Assembly: GCF_000321225.1 (NCBI RefSeq)
Contig: NW_004451517.1
Span: 744,001 to 808,000, forward strand
Length of the DNA stretch: 64,000 bases
Direction: 5' to 3'
Source of the DNA: Odobenus rosmarus divergens
Taxonomy: Eukaryota > Chordata > Mammalia > Carnivora > Odobenidae
Part shown: positions 50,046-60,924 of the stretch, in pieces
How positions within the stretch are numbered: the stretch's first letter is position 1
Layout of the letters: each line of letters begins with the position of its first letter
Made by a program: the position numbers and the translations under genes
Notes under the pieces: generated by a model
What the model saw: the letters and a program-made list of their open reading frames with translations, nothing else
Databases searched by the model: none
What the model was told of the DNA's origin: nothing

Positions 50046-51222
50046 ATCTAGATTTCTTGATGCTCCTTAAAAGAAAACTAGAAACTGGGACCAATAGGCC
50101 GGGTCCCATCAATCAGCTAGAGCTGAGTGGCAGATGCCGCTTGGAGACAGGGCGCGGATCCTCCCATTTGCCACTGTCCCCTCCCTGTTGTTACACGTGG
50201 CCTTGGCAGGCCCTCCCCCACCAGGGAGCAGACCAAATTTCTCAGCTGCTCCTCGGTGTTTGGGGGCGAAGTGTCTGCACCCTGTACTACATGTGACTAG
50301 GACTGCTAGGTGCCTCCCAATATCGGCTCTCCTGCTTTGCTTCCGTCCTTCCCTCTCTCCTTTCCTTTCTCGTTCCTTCCTATGAGAACCCTGCTTTTAT
50401 ACTGAGTGCTAATGTGCTCAGCGAAATGACTATATCTCTGGACTCCCTGCAGGTAGAAATAGCCAATGAAATGTAAGGGAAAGTCACCACATGGGGCTGC
50501 TTGCTAAGCTTCTTAAAAGCAGGCCAACTCTGCGAAGAAGGGTGCCCTTTTTCTCAGTGCAACTCCTTTGCTCCTTTCTCCTGCCTAGAATAAGTCATGA
50601 TGGCTGGAGCTCCAGCAGCCATATTAGACCATGAGGAGACCTAAGGAAGTCTCATGCTAAGCATGAAAAGCAGAAAACCAGAAGGAGCCTAGGCTCCCAC
50701 TGACTGGGTGTCCCTTGGCAGTCCTGGCCTGATGTCCTCTAGACATCTTTTAAATGAAAAGGAAACAGACCTACTTTATTTAAGTCACTATTTGAGTTCT
50801 CTGTTAAAGGCAGTTGAATATAATCCTAACAGTGTATGGTTTTATCTTCATTTCCCTTCTGCATGCAAATAACATGATCATTTCATCAGAGGATCCACTA
50901 AGAGGTTAAAAAATGGCTGGAATTAAAATATTCTCTATTTTAAGAGCTCTAGATTGTTTTCTGAGAGTTATAGAACTTTCAGAATGGGAGCTTTGGGGTT
51001 CTAGTGCTTTTTATTAGCATACATACGTACCCCACCCTGAATTTTTTCTTAGGGTTCTAGAACCTTCCTCACATGAACCCAGAACTTAGGTTTCTGTCCC
51101 TAAACTTAAGTAACCCAAAGATTGCCTGAGGATTGAATTTTTCATTTGGAGCCAGAGATATATTTTGGAAAATTTAGCTTCTGATTCAAGAAATTTCTTC
51201 TTACTTAGTCTCTTTGAGCAGT
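50046..51222. other. Unique non-coding stretch
   Basis: No repeat or gene recognised. AT-rich from about 50740 on. Confidence 0.35.
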
Positions 51223-51422
51223 GCTGTCTGCTATCCTACAGAACTTTCTGTGATGATGGAAATATTCTGCATTTGCTGGTCTGATATGGTAGCCACGGGC
51301 TACATGTAATTGTGAGCTCTTGAAATGTGGCCAGTGTCACCACGGAATGGAATTTTAAATTGTATCTGAATTTTAACTACGTTAGATTCAAATAGCCACC
51401 TGTGTCTCACAGCAGCCCTACT
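51223..51422 (+). mobile_element. hAT-type DNA transposon, non-autonomous
   Basis: GCAGTGCTGTCTGCTATCCTACAGAACTTTCTGTGATGATGGAAATATTCTGCATTTGC...GATATGGTAGCCACGGGCTACATGTAATTG...GAGCTCTTGAAATGTGGCCAGTG is a known mammalian DNA-transposon phrase. Family not fixed. Confidence 0.6.
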
Positions 51423-51574
51423 GAATTGTTCAGCTTAGCTTCCTTTCTGTAGATGATTAGAGTTTCCCCTGAGGGTTCGAAGCTGGAGAAATTCCTGCCC
51501 TCCATCTCCACACCTCCTTTTCTCCTAGACCTGAATTTTGCTTTGATTCATCAAGTTTTATCAAATCCAGGTCG

Positions 51575-51740
51575 GAGTCCCAGCTCCCTCCTTACCAGTT
51601 GTGTTGTTTTGGGCAACTTCCTTCTCCTCTTCAGCCTTGGTCCCCTCACAGACACCTCCTGGGGTGGTCCCGAAGGCTGCATTAAACGTCATGTCCTATG
51701 CAAATGACACTTGGCAACAAATAGCTGCTCAATGAATTAG
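51575..51740 (+). mobile_element. MIR
   Basis: AGGTCGGAGTCCCAGCTCCCTCCTTACCAGTTGTGTTGTTTTGGGCAACTTCC...CAGCCTTGGTCCCCTCACAGACACC...TAGCTGCTCAATGAATTAG is sense MIR. Confidence 0.65.
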
Positions 51741-52318
51741 GAAAAAAAAAAAGTAATGGTAGTTCCTTCCCTGCTCCTGATTTCCTGTTATTCCCATTCA
51801 TGCTTATCTCTCCTCCAACCTCATCAGCTCCTGGAGGGCAGAGTTTGGGATTCTACCTCCGACCTGGCCTGGTGCTCAGCGTTGCGGGGAATTCAAAAGT
51901 CAGGAGACTGGACTTGTTGCCGAATGGAATCAGTCCCCCGTGTCCTGACAGGTGGCCCGCAGTGGAGTGGGTCAGGATTATCTGTCACCTGTTCTCAGGC
52001 TCATGAGCGACTCTACCAAGGCAGCTCTAGTGTAGGCCCCATGTCTTTGGAAAGTGCTCAAAAGGAGTGTGTGATGGGCACGATCCTTGTTGAACTCTGT
52101 GGCCTTCTGAGTCAACCCTCTCTGCATTTGAGAGACAACGGTCCCACACTTTTAGGGTTAAGCCATATCCCTGGGGCCATATTTTCTTCCAACACAGGCA
52201 TTCTAGTCTTGTCCCTTGAATGAAAAGGCCATCAAAGGATTCGGGTATGGGTTGCATAAAGAATGAAATGTCACAGACAAAATGATACTCATTCAGGTGG
52301 GTTTGGGGGGGGTGCCGA
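51741..52318. other. Unique non-coding stretch
   Basis: Open frame 51756-52223 (155 codons) has no recognised domain. No repeats noted beyond a G run at 52307-52313. Confidence 0.3.
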
Positions 52319-52505
52319 GGGCCAGACCCTGTGCTGAGTGCTTCGGATGACATATGTCATGACATTTTCAAAACCACCCTTAGGGAACAGGTCCTATTAT
52401 CACACTTATCTTACACAGGGGGAAACTGAGGTTCACAAAGGTTAAATCCACTGCCCAAGCTCACACAGCCAGGCAGTCAGGATTCAAATCCAGGCTCCAA
52501 AGCCC
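52319..52505 (-). mobile_element. MIR, antisense
   Basis: CCCTGTGCTGAGTGCTTCGGATGACATATGTC...TACACAGGGGGAAACTGAGGTTCACAAAGGTTAAATCCACTGCCCAAGCTCACACAGCCAGGCAGTCAGGATTCAAATCCAGGCTCC is a long antisense MIR. Confidence 0.85.
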
Positions 52506-52675
52506 CCTTCTTAGCAACTGTGGGATATTTTGCATGCCCCAGGCTCCCATGGGTGCTCCACACCCTGGAAGGTCACAATGAGAAAGCAGTGACCTTTTTT
52601 TGGATTGTCTCCCAGGAAAAAGGAATGTGTGTTTTGTTTTGCTTTGTTTTTCAAATAGGTCTTTAACTGGAAACA

Positions 52676-52869
52676 GGATTGCCAGGTAAAATACCGGATA
52701 CCCTGTGAAATTCAAATTTCAAACAAACAATGAATAATTTCTCAGTACAAGTGTTGTGTCCCTATGTACTGTTTGGGACATCCATTTATATATCCATATA
52801 TATATATATAAAATTTTGTTGTTTATCTGAAATACAGACTTACCTGGCATCCTATATTTTACCTGCTCT
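52676..52869. mobile_element. MER53-like palindromic element
   Basis: GGATTGCCAGGTAAAATACCGGATACCCTGTGAAATTCAAATTTC at left and TTGTTGTTTATCTGAAATACAGACTTACCTGGCATCCTATATTTTACC at right. The centre is rearranged, with a TA repeat (52795-52810). Confidence 0.7.
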
Positions 52870-52999
52870 GCCTAGAGGCCCCAGCAGAACAAGCCTGGCC
52901 CCCCACACCAACGGGGGTGGGGGTGTCCCCGGCTCCCGTGTTCCGCTCCAGCCTGAGAGCGCAGTTGTTCTCGACGCAGATCTTCGTCAGACCTGAAGA

Positions 53000-53395
53000 A
53001 AAGGAAAACTAGGTTTCCCAGGGAACTATGAAATGCATGGTGCTTATTAGTTTATTAATTAAACAGCACAAATGGTGTACTCCGCCCGCTCTCCCTTGGA
53101 GTTTGCTGCCATAATTTACAGGAGCGCCAGAGGGGACGGCAGGGTGGGACCCCGCTCTTCTCATTTGCTGCCAAGATTTGGGGCTACCAGTTACTCTTGT
53201 CAATCTTTCGCTTAATCATTTAGCAGTTGTAAAGGACTCATTAAAAACGCCGAGGTTTATTGGAAACACCTAAACACCTCCTGCCCATCCAGAGGCAGGC
53301 CAGATCGGGAGCTCTTGTACCCACTTGCTCCCCAGGAGCCCCACAACGAAATTGCTGACTGTAATTACACCACTATGGTTTGGACAGTGGTGTGG
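53000..53395. other. Repeat-free candidate conserved regulatory element
   Basis: Contains GCATGGTGCTTATTAGTTTATTAATTAAACAGCACAAATGG, TTACTCTTGTCAATCTTTCGCTTAATCATTTAGCAG, GGTTTATTGGAAACACC and GACTGTAATTACACC, a dense set of homeodomain-like words in a 400-bp repeat-free block flanked by GC-rich DNA. No open frame. Confidence 0.35.
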
Positions 53396-54157
53396 GGGGG
53401 TCGGGGGGAGAAGAAGGGAGGAGACCCTGAAACTCCAGGGACCAGGCCTTCAGGGGATCCCTGCCCACACCCCTGCCCACCCAGATTGGGCTCCATGAGC
53501 CCCTCGCCCTCCCCGGAGGCTGGCCTGCTTTCTGGGGGCCTCAGCTGCTCCCTGCCTCCCCTCCCCCCGCCCCACTGTGAGTACGTATGGCCTGGATGTT
53601 CTCACAAGGTGAGGGAATATCAAAACAAAAAAAGTCCTTCACGCAACCCTGTCTTCATCGTCTGTGTGTCCCTCCAGCCTCCGCGCACAGGCCCGTCCCC
53701 CAAACTCCCCCGGGGAACCTGCAGGGACCCTGCAGTGGCGCGGGGTCCTTCTCTGAACAGCTAGGTGACACACAGAGATAGAGCCCCTTTCCAGGCACGG
53801 GGGACACAGCAGGCAACAGGCTGTCCCTTCACTGGCTTCACACCTCAGCTCTACCCAGCTGCGCCCTTCTTGTTAGGGGTGGATGGAGCTCCCGATGCGT
53901 GATCTTTTTTTTCTTTAAATTAAAATTCTGGCATTTTTATCTGAGACTCTCCTGAACCGCCCCAACCCCTTTTAAATCTTTTTTTTTCCCCCTGGCTGTT
54001 TCTTTAGTATGGCTCCTCAGGTGTGGAGTTACTGGTGAGAAGATGAGATCACAGGTAGGAAGGGACTCTGATCCACCGTCACCTCTCCCAGGCCACCAGC
54101 TTCTCACCTGGGCCCTTCGCCAGCACCTGAGTGTTCCTTCCACCGCTCCCCACCACA
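53396..54157. other. Unique, GC-rich stretch
   Basis: Starts with a G-rich TGGGGGGGTCGGGGGGAG (53391-53408). The frame over 53315-53764 is proline-rich from C-rich DNA and has no domain. Confidence 0.35.
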
Positions 54158-54158
54158 G

Positions 54159-54176
54159 CCGCCAGGGGGCGCTGCC
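54159..54176 (+). promoter_or_regulatory. Near-consensus CTCF motif
   Basis: CCGCCAGGGGGCGCTGCC matches the vertebrate CTCF core (CCACCAGGGGGCGCT) with a single change in the core. Strongest such motif in the window. Plus orientation, opposite to the motifs at 13793, 23886 and 25952. Confidence 0.75.
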
Positions 54177-54281
54177 GAGACCCGTCAGGTCTGTCACTGG
54201 GGCACCCCTGCAGTGGAGTCCTTCCTGCTCAGGGTGACAGCCAAGATCAGTGTAATGACTTATAAAGCCCTGGAGCAGACA

Positions 54282-54488
54282 CTCTTCGCTTCTGCATCGT
54301 TGACACTTGGGGCCAGGTCATTCTCTGCTGTGGGGCTCTCCTGTGCCTTGTAGGGTATTTGGCATCCCTGGGCTCTACCGTCTAGTCACCAATAGCACCC
54401 CTCCCCCAGATGTGACGACCAAAAATGTCTCCAGACATTTTCAAATGTCCCCTAAGGGGTAAAGCTTCCCCCCAGTTGAGAAGCACCA
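54282..54488 (-). mobile_element. MER20, antisense
   Basis: GCATCGTTGACACTTGGGGCCAGGTCATTCTC...CCTGTGCCTTGTAGGGTATTTGGCATCCCTGGGCTC...ACCAAAAATGTCTCCAGACATTTTCAAATGTCCCC...CCAGTTGAGAAGC. About 110 bp downstream of the strong CTCF motif. Confidence 0.88.
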
Positions 54489-54519
54489 CAAAGAAGAGAG
54501 ACTCTGACCTTCCGTCTCC

Positions 54520-54834
54520 CACTCCCTGCCCTCCTTCCCCATGCCCCTCACGGTGTAGCAGCTACACTAACCCACCCTCACCTCTGCACCTTTGCATGGG
54601 CTCTTTCCTCTGCCTGGCATGACCTACTCCCGCCACCCGCCTGACTCTACCCTCGGCTCCTTTCGGTCATTACTCAAATGTCCCTTTCTGAGTGAGACCG
54701 GCCCTGGGCAACCTTATTTAAACTAGCCACCTAAGCTCGAGACTTCTTACCCTTCGGTCATGCTTTGTTTCTAACACGGAACTAACTGGTCACCTGGCAC
54801 GCTGTATTTTCACTCACTTGTTAAGTAAGTAGAA
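54520..54834 (+). mobile_element. L2 fragment
   Basis: CACCTCTGCACCTTTGCATGGGCTCTTTCCTCTGCCTGGCATGACC...TTACTCAAATGTCCCTTTCTGAGTGAGACCGGCCCTGGGCAACCTTATTTAAACTAGCC is L2 3' sequence. Confidence 0.8.
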
Positions 54835-55343
54835 TACCGCATGGCGTGCCATCCCAGGTGAAGCCAGGGACAGAGTCCAGGCAGGCAAGCGCTGGGCAGT
54901 CTGGAGTCCCAACTTGGGCTTATTTGCAGCCAAATTGTCCTGTCACACCAGCGGCACCAGCAAGCCTGTGGCAGGACACAGTGGTTCTGAAAACTGGAGA
55001 CTGAACGTGACTTTGAAATGTGTGGTAGGGGAAAGCCCAACAGAGTGGGGAGTTCTTCCCTTTGATCCGGAGACACTGCAAGATTACATATGTCATTTTA
55101 AAAACACCTTTGGATTCTTCAAATGAGACTTCACTCCTTGTTTTTCCTTCCTCTTTTGAGTGTTGTTTTTAAATGGATTTTAAACATTTTCTTCCTTATT
55201 TATTCAGAGTTTCTTATATAGATAGTGGCAATGAAGAACTTGAAGATATCACTAGCAAAATTCTCGCTCGAAGATCATGTGTTGTCATGCCAAGCATAAA
55301 AGCTGACATAAGCTAGGTGCATTTACAGAAGCAATTTCAAGCT
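54835..55343. other. Unique non-coding stretch
   Basis: No repeat or gene recognised. AT-rich from about 55130. Confidence 0.3.
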
Positions 55344-55359
55344 TTTGTTTTTCTTTTTC

Positions 55360-55562
55360 TTTTCTTTTTTTTTTTAAAGATTTTATTTATTTATTTGAGA
55401 GAGAGAGAATGAGAGATAGAGAGCACGAGAGGGAAGAGGGTCAGAGGGAGAAGCAGACTCCCCGCCGAGCAGGGAGCTGGATGTGGGACTCAATCCCGGG
55501 ACTCCAGGATCATGACCTGAGCCGAAGGCAGTGGCTTAACCAACTGAGCCACCCAGGCGCCC
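55360..55562 (-). mobile_element. Can-SINE, antisense
   Basis: TAAAGATTTTATTTATTTATTTGAGAGAGAGAG...CTGGATGTGGGACTCAATCCCGGG...CAACTGAGCCACCCAGGCGCCCC. TTTGTTTTTCTTTTT (55345) and CTGTTTTTCTTTTTT (55563) are the duplication. Confidence 0.95.
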
Positions 55563-55574
55563 CTGTTTTTCTTT

Positions 55575-56080
55575 TTTAAGGTGACAAGGTTTTATTTGGA
55601 AATTCTGAACAAAATTCAGTGGTATACCCCATAATCCTTTGTACTTTATCCTCCTCATCATAATTATAGAGTATTTAAATGTAACACATTTTTCCCCCCA
55701 CCGGGCTCTGTGCAGATGCCCTCAAGCCTGTCTGGTTGACCTTGGTGCACCATCTAAATATCATCATTTTCTGTAGGTGCTTGTTGCCAAGAAGGGAAAG
55801 AGCTGTTCTAGAGAACAGAGGTTAGGTTTTGGTGTCCTAGCACAAGGCGTGGCATGTGGTAGTGCTCAAAGAGGGAAGCAAGTGTCTTTGCCAAGGTGGT
55901 TTGAACGAATACGCTCAGGCTTTCTTTCAGCATATCACAACCATCAGCCTGTCTTCGCTCTTTAACAGAGATCCAGGTATCTGTCCCCGAGCTGAAGCAG
56001 CATGCGTTCCTGGGTTCAAAACCGATGAATGGAACGTTCAGGGCATGCCGGGCACTCTGCTCAGAGTGTGGGTTCTGGTG
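55575..56080. other. Unique non-coding stretch
   Basis: No repeat recognised with certainty; no gene. Confidence 0.3.
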
Positions 56081-56089
56081 AGCAGTGTG

Positions 56090-56335
56090 CATGCAGTCAG
56101 CGCCTACTTATGGAGGCCCTGGGGACTCTGGAGTGAACACCCAAGTGCCTTTGGCATTGAGCTCACAGTTTCATGGCAAAAAATCATGACTCCATGGCAG
56201 GCCTGTTACAAGTGCTTTATACACATTAGCCTGCTAACTCCTCACATCAACCCTCTAAGGTAGGTAGTGTGAATTATCAGAGGTTAGGTGACTTACCCAA
56301 GGTCACACAGTAGGACCTGGGGTTTTCTCAGGGAC
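56090..56335 (-). mobile_element. MIR/L2-type fragment, antisense
   Basis: TTACAAGTGCTTTATACACATTAGCCTGCTAACTCCTCACATCAACCCTCTAAGGTAGGTAGTGTGAATTATCAGAGGTTAGGTGACTTACCCAAGGTCACACAGTAGG is a clear antisense MIR. Confidence 0.8.
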
Positions 56336-57119
56336 GGGAATGAAGGTGGAATCCGGCTTGGGAACAGTGTCTGCTGAGTAAGGAGTCTTTGGGAAGGCGC
56401 AGGTGCTCTGAGCTGGGGGTCTCGGGAAGGGCGGGCAGGGCGGGCGGGGCGCTGCATGCCAGGGCACGACCACACCCCCCTCCCAGTCTGGAGTCCGATC
56501 CCTGCAATTCCCTTTCATCCCAGGGAACCTGGCATTATTCGTGCGAGATAAAAATCAGCCACTCAACCCATTCCAAATTGCAAGTGGGTGAAATCCCGGG
56601 ACCGCTGCCACTGGGCTGGGGCCGAGCTTATGGCTCCTGTCGGGAGGGGTAGACACCTGGGTAGACCAAGTGTGGTGAGGACAATCCAGGAGGACATTTT
56701 GTAATGGCGAGCAAATTGTGTCTCTCTGGGAACGGAGTCTGATGTCCCTAGAAAAATCTCCCGGCAAGCTGGTGCTGTCTTTTCCGTATTAGGCATTGTG
56801 TTTTCATGGTACCATTGTTTGTGTTGGCGGCTGCGAAACAAGCACAGATGTTTCAGGTAGAGCTGTAGGGTTTCCAGCCATGCCTACAGTACCATAAATT
56901 ATTGGATTTAAGAGAGGGACTCCTAATGTCTTCTCCATTACCCCCTACCCTACTCCACCCCGGGAATTCCAACTAGCTCGACTTGCATCGACATAATATT
57001 GGAAGAAGATTCATATTTAATGCATTTTAACTTTACGATAGTTGCATTCTCTGAAGACCCAGACGTCTGGAAAATCTGTCCTTAGGCCACAGTCGGAATG
57101 TGGGCACCGATTAGCAGAC
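56336..57119. other. Repeat-free stretch, candidate conserved elements
   Basis: GC-rich GGGCGGGCAGGGCGGGCGGGGCG (56429-56451) has Sp1-like words. The following 56515-56870 has TTCGTGCGAGATAAAAATCAGCC and ACCATTGTTTGTGTTGGCGGCTGCGAAACAAGC. No exon recognised. Confidence 0.3.
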
Positions 57120-57525
57120 AAATACACTGAGTGAGCAGGACACAACGGGGAAAACTAGAAAAAACCTACCTGCCCAACAATGGGGGATGGTTAAATTGTA
57201 GCAAAACCACAGGAAGGAATGGGGCATTGTGCAACCACAGAAGTAATTGTTTTCCAGGAGAACAAACTGACATGGGAACATGCTCATGGCTGGAAATGAA
57301 AAGATTAGAAACTGTGTTCTAAATTGTAAATAATGGAAGGAGTTCATATAATTACAACTTAGACGTGTAGACGTGTGTGTGTGTGTGTTAGAGAAGGTAA
57401 GGAAAGATCCTGAAATGTGAATAGCAACTATCTCTGGGTAGTGCAATTTTTATTTTCTTTTTTATATCTTTATTTTCCAAATGTTCTACTTTAATAACAT
57501 TTAACTTCAGATAATAATCGGGAAC
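57120..57525 (+). mobile_element. Old L1 (L1M-type) 3' fragment
   Basis: CTACCTGCCCAACAATGGGGGATGGTTAAATTG...GGAATGGGGCATTGTGCAACCACAG...TAGAAACTGTGTTCTAAATTG...TATCTCTGGGTAGTGCAATTTTTATTTTC. Contains (GT)n at 57372-57390. Confidence 0.65.
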
Positions 57526-58169
57526 AAAAATGTTATTTTAAGAGGGGGAGTATCCCTCCAAGTGGTCAGGATCTGTGTTTTCCCTTCTCTTTTTTTTGCC
57601 CTTAATTTCCAACATGAACCTACTATTCTTGTAAAGGGTAGATGTATGATTCATTTTATTTTCTGGGGGAAGAAGAGAATTTACGTGACATGAAGTAACA
57701 TTAAAACAACACAACTTCAGAGAGGGAAGAAATTAGTGGGGGAAAGGGCAGGCACCCATGGATTGACTTCAGAGCCATGGCCACGTTCATAACCCCAAGC
57801 TCCTGAAAGATATTAAAACTCAAAGCACATACACGAAATGGCAACTAGAAGAAATGATTTAACCTTCTCAGATCTTCAAAAGCACAGAAACAAGACTTTA
57901 TTCATTTATTGCTGAAGAGGCGTCCCTTTTTTTACTTCCCCCCTCCTATAGTTTGAAACCGGAACAAGCTGCAATAATTTTCAAGGTGTCCTAGTATTCT
58001 ACTAACATTTTCCCAAAGCCCGTTTCCCCTCACTGGTCTTCGTCTGGGAGCTTGACTCTGACCTACCCCCACAGAAGGTCACCTCCAGGCCCCTGATGCA
58101 CTCCTGTACCAAAGATGCACAAGACCAGCATTTCCTTAGTCATATCTCACAACAGAACTCCAATGAAGG
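57526..58169. other. Unique non-coding stretch
   Basis: AT-rich, repeat-poor sequence. No gene recognised. Confidence 0.3.
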
Positions 58170-58312
58170 GCCTAGTCCTCTTCTTATCCCCATTTTACAG
58201 AGTGGGAAACTGAGGCTCAGAGGGTTTAAAGGAACCAATGTAAGCTCCCCCAGCCAGGACATGGTGGCGTCAATATTCAGAGGTCAGTCTATGTTCTTCT
58301 GAACTTTCACAG
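58170..58312 (-). mobile_element. MIR, antisense
   Basis: CTTATCCCCATTTTACAGAGTGGGAAACTGAGGCTCAGAGGGTTTAAAGGAACCAATG is antisense MIR. Confidence 0.75.
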
Positions 58313-58940
58313 AATCTGGCAAGTCAGAGGGGAGCACTGGGTTGATGGAGAGCCCCCAGGGAGACGTTTACCTGGAAACCAGGTAAAAACTCTGATGTGA
58401 GGAGGCCAGGGGTGCCCAGTGTATTTAGCTTGGCCGATGAGTGGGAAAGAAAGATCACAGAGAAGGAGTGCACATGCCCAGTGCCCTGGGTGGGTCTGGG
58501 TGGGTCTGCCAAGACAACCAAAGCCGCCTTGAGGTCCCCCCGCCTCTCTTAAACAAGGGCTGTGTTAACCTCACAGGTGTCCCTGGCAGGTGACGAGGGC
58601 TCAGCAGGCGAAGGGGATGGAACACGCCTCCTCTCCTGGCTTGGGGTTGGCCGAGCAAAAAAGCTATAAATCAAGTATTGCAACACGGGACCTGGCTGAA
58701 ACGCAGCCCAGGAATAAACAATCAGTCAGTGATTTTTTTTTTTTTCCTGAAACAAATCAGTTCAGTATGAGTCACTTTGTAGAAGCTGAGACCATTCCCC
58801 TGGAAGTGATGGTACACTGAGTAATCGTATCAATGGGCACATCTCAAAGATGACTCCCAGCTTCCAGAACATTCCCAGAAAACTAGTCATTACCCAACCA
58901 GCCTGGCTGGGCTCCAGGAGGTCCGAATTCGGTGGTCGTG
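58313..58940. other. Unique non-coding stretch
   Basis: No repeat or gene recognised. T run at 58732-58745. Confidence 0.3.
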
Positions 58941-59044
58941 GTAGGATTGCAGGATAAAACACAATACATACTTATCTAAAATAGTATTTGTTGTTTTATC
59001 TGAAATTCGAGTTTAACTGGCATCCTGTCCTGTATTCTATCTAC
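58941..59044. mobile_element. MER53-like element, partly deleted
   Basis: GTAGGATTGCAGGATAAAACAC...TACTTATCTAAAATAGTATTTGTTGTTTTATCTGAAATTCGAGTTTAACTGGCATCCTGTCC. Right half kept, left half and centre mostly lost. Confidence 0.65.
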
Positions 59045-59171
59045 GACACTACCATTTTCGTTTTTTCAGTGAAAGTAATGCACACCGCTCTAGAAGAGAG
59101 ACTTCCAAGATGGAATCTTGACCCTCTCAAGGTCTGGCTTCAAATACTAGCCATTTCCTCTCGCTCTTAGC

Positions 59172-59345
59172 AATGGTTTGCAAACTCTGAGTGGGCATCA
59201 GATGCCCCAGAGGGGCTTATGAAAACGTTGGCGTGGGGTCCCAGTGCCAGTTGTCTATTCAGTAGGTCTGGGGTGGGTGGGGCCTGAGAATTTGCATTTT
59301 GAACAAGTCCCAAGATGCTGATCCTGGGTCCATACTTTGCGATCT
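59172..59345 (+). mobile_element. MER5A-like hAT element
   Basis: GGTTTGCAAACTCTGAGTGGGCATCAGATGCCCCAGAGGGGCTTATGAAAACG...CAGTAGGTCTGGGGTGGGTGGGGCCTGAGAATTTGCATTTTGAACAAGTCCC is a well-ordered MER5-type element. Confidence 0.8.
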
Positions 59346-59379
59346 GTGTTCTTAGGATGCAGACTGCCCCCAACAGCCT

Positions 59380-59574
59380 CCACCGTCATGCCCCACATGC
59401 CCTTCACCATCCAGTTCCTGCCAAGCCCTCCAGCGAATCTCACACTACTGTTCCTCGCTTGCCTGGCTCATTGGCCTCCCTGCACAAGAACTCTTCTCTA
59501 GCCCCCACAGGGCCTTTGCACGTGCTGTTCCCTGCCCTGCATTTTGCCCCACCCCATCCCTCCTACTCTAGGAG
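59380..59574 (+). mobile_element. L2 fragment
   Basis: CAGTTCCTGCCAAGCCCTCCAGCGAATCTC...TTGCCTGGCTCATTGGCCTCCCTGC...CCCACAGGGCCTTTGCACGTGCTGTTCCCTGCCCTGC is L2. Confidence 0.7.
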
Positions 59575-59722
59575 AGGAGGTATTATAATTATTCCCCATT
59601 TTACACATGTAGAAACAAAGGTTTGGAGGACTTGAGTCACTTGCTGAAAGCCAAATTGATAGTACGAGGTAGAATCAGGGACTTAAAATCTCATCTGCAC
59701 GTTTCTTTTCTGCCCTACTGCT
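59575..59722 (-). mobile_element. MIR, antisense
   Basis: ATTATTCCCCATTTTACACATGTAGAAACAAAGGTTTGGAGGACTTGAGTCACTTGCTGAAAGCC is antisense MIR. Confidence 0.75.
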
Positions 59723-60296
59723 GCCTTCCCAGGCTGGAAGTATTAACTTCTATTCTGAGCCCTTCTTGACGGTTATTTTTTGTAAGATTATTGCTTGAAA
59801 GCCACATATTTGCCCTCAAACCAATCCCCTGAGATTTAGTACTTTGGGGTTTGGGAAGCATGTTCAAGTTCACCCTTTGACAGCCAGCCTTCAAGATCCG
59901 GTAGACTTAGCTCACATGCCTTCTCAATGTCTGAGTGTTCGTCTGAACTCCAGTGTTAGTCCCCTGCCCCCAAACTTACGCCTGTGTGGGTGCACACACA
60001 CACCCACACACACCACACTCCTGAAGTCTACAGACAGAGCTCTGACACTTAATGTTGCCATGGCAACTGAAAGCTTATTCTCTGAATCTTTCCTATTGGT
60101 AGGATGACATCGACTTCCTGCCATCTTCTAGAAAATAATATCAGCTCTTATTATCTGCCAGGACTTGGGTGCAAGTGGGTGAATGGGGTCCAGGTTGTTG
60201 AGTTAGGTAGGGCAAGAGGCTTATTCTGTGCCCACACTCATCTTTTGTGGGATTTCCTGGTTCTCAGAAGCTCTAGTTTTACCTTTGTGCTTTCCA
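59723..60296. other. Unique stretch with a short CA run
   Basis: (CA)n at about 59994-60017. No gene recognised. Confidence 0.35.
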
Positions 60297-60416
60297 ATCC
60301 TTCCTTCCTTTCCTTCCTTCCTTCCTTCCTTCCTCCCTCCCTCCCTCCCTCCCTCCCTCCCTCCCTCCTTCCTTCCTTCCTTCCTTCCTTCCTTCCTTCC
60401 TTCCTTCCTTCCTTCC
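60297..60416. repeat. Tripartite (TTCC)n(TCCC)n(TTCC)n polypyrimidine tract
   Basis: About 120 bp of pure pyrimidine: TTCC units, then about eight TCCC/CTCC units, then TTCC units again. Near-mirror symmetry gives strong triplex potential. The 110-codon (plus) and 114-codon (minus) open frames over it are tandem-repeat artefacts. Confidence 0.95.
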
Positions 60417-60924
60417 ACCATGCATGCCGAGCATGACAGGCACAGTTCTGAAGCTGGAGCCCAGTGGTGAACAGAAACAGACGGGCCGGCCTCTGGTCCT
60501 CCAGCCCCAGCTACCTCACCATCCACTGAGATGCAGCCAATGGCTTGGAGCGTGCTCAGGCCCATCGGGAAAGACAGAGCCCTGTGGGGGGCATGCCCAA
60601 GTCACCTCCAGGCTGGCAGGCTCAGAAGAAGCAAGGTCTGAGTGGAACTCTGAATGCAGGTTGCCATTAACCAAGTGAATGAGGAACAGGAACATTCCAA
60701 GTAAGCTCCTTGAACAAACCAAGCCCTTTCCAGCCCTGGAACAAAACACTTGCTGCTTCTTCAGCCTGGACCTCTCCCCCCACCCAACCCACCCCCCACT
60801 GTCTCCGCACAGTGCTCCTGCTAGCTGTTTAGTCACCAGCCATGGTGCCACCTCCCCGAGAGCACATAGCCGACCACTCTATCCAAAGTCACCACACTTG
60901 ACAGCTAATAATTAGTTATTTCGG
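60417..60924. other. Unique non-coding stretch
   Basis: No repeat or gene recognised. Confidence 0.3.

Noticed and set aside
60104..60565. Leucine/serine/proline-rich (plus) and lysine/glutamate/glycine-rich (minus) frames
   Set aside because: Products of the tetranucleotide pyrimidine tract.
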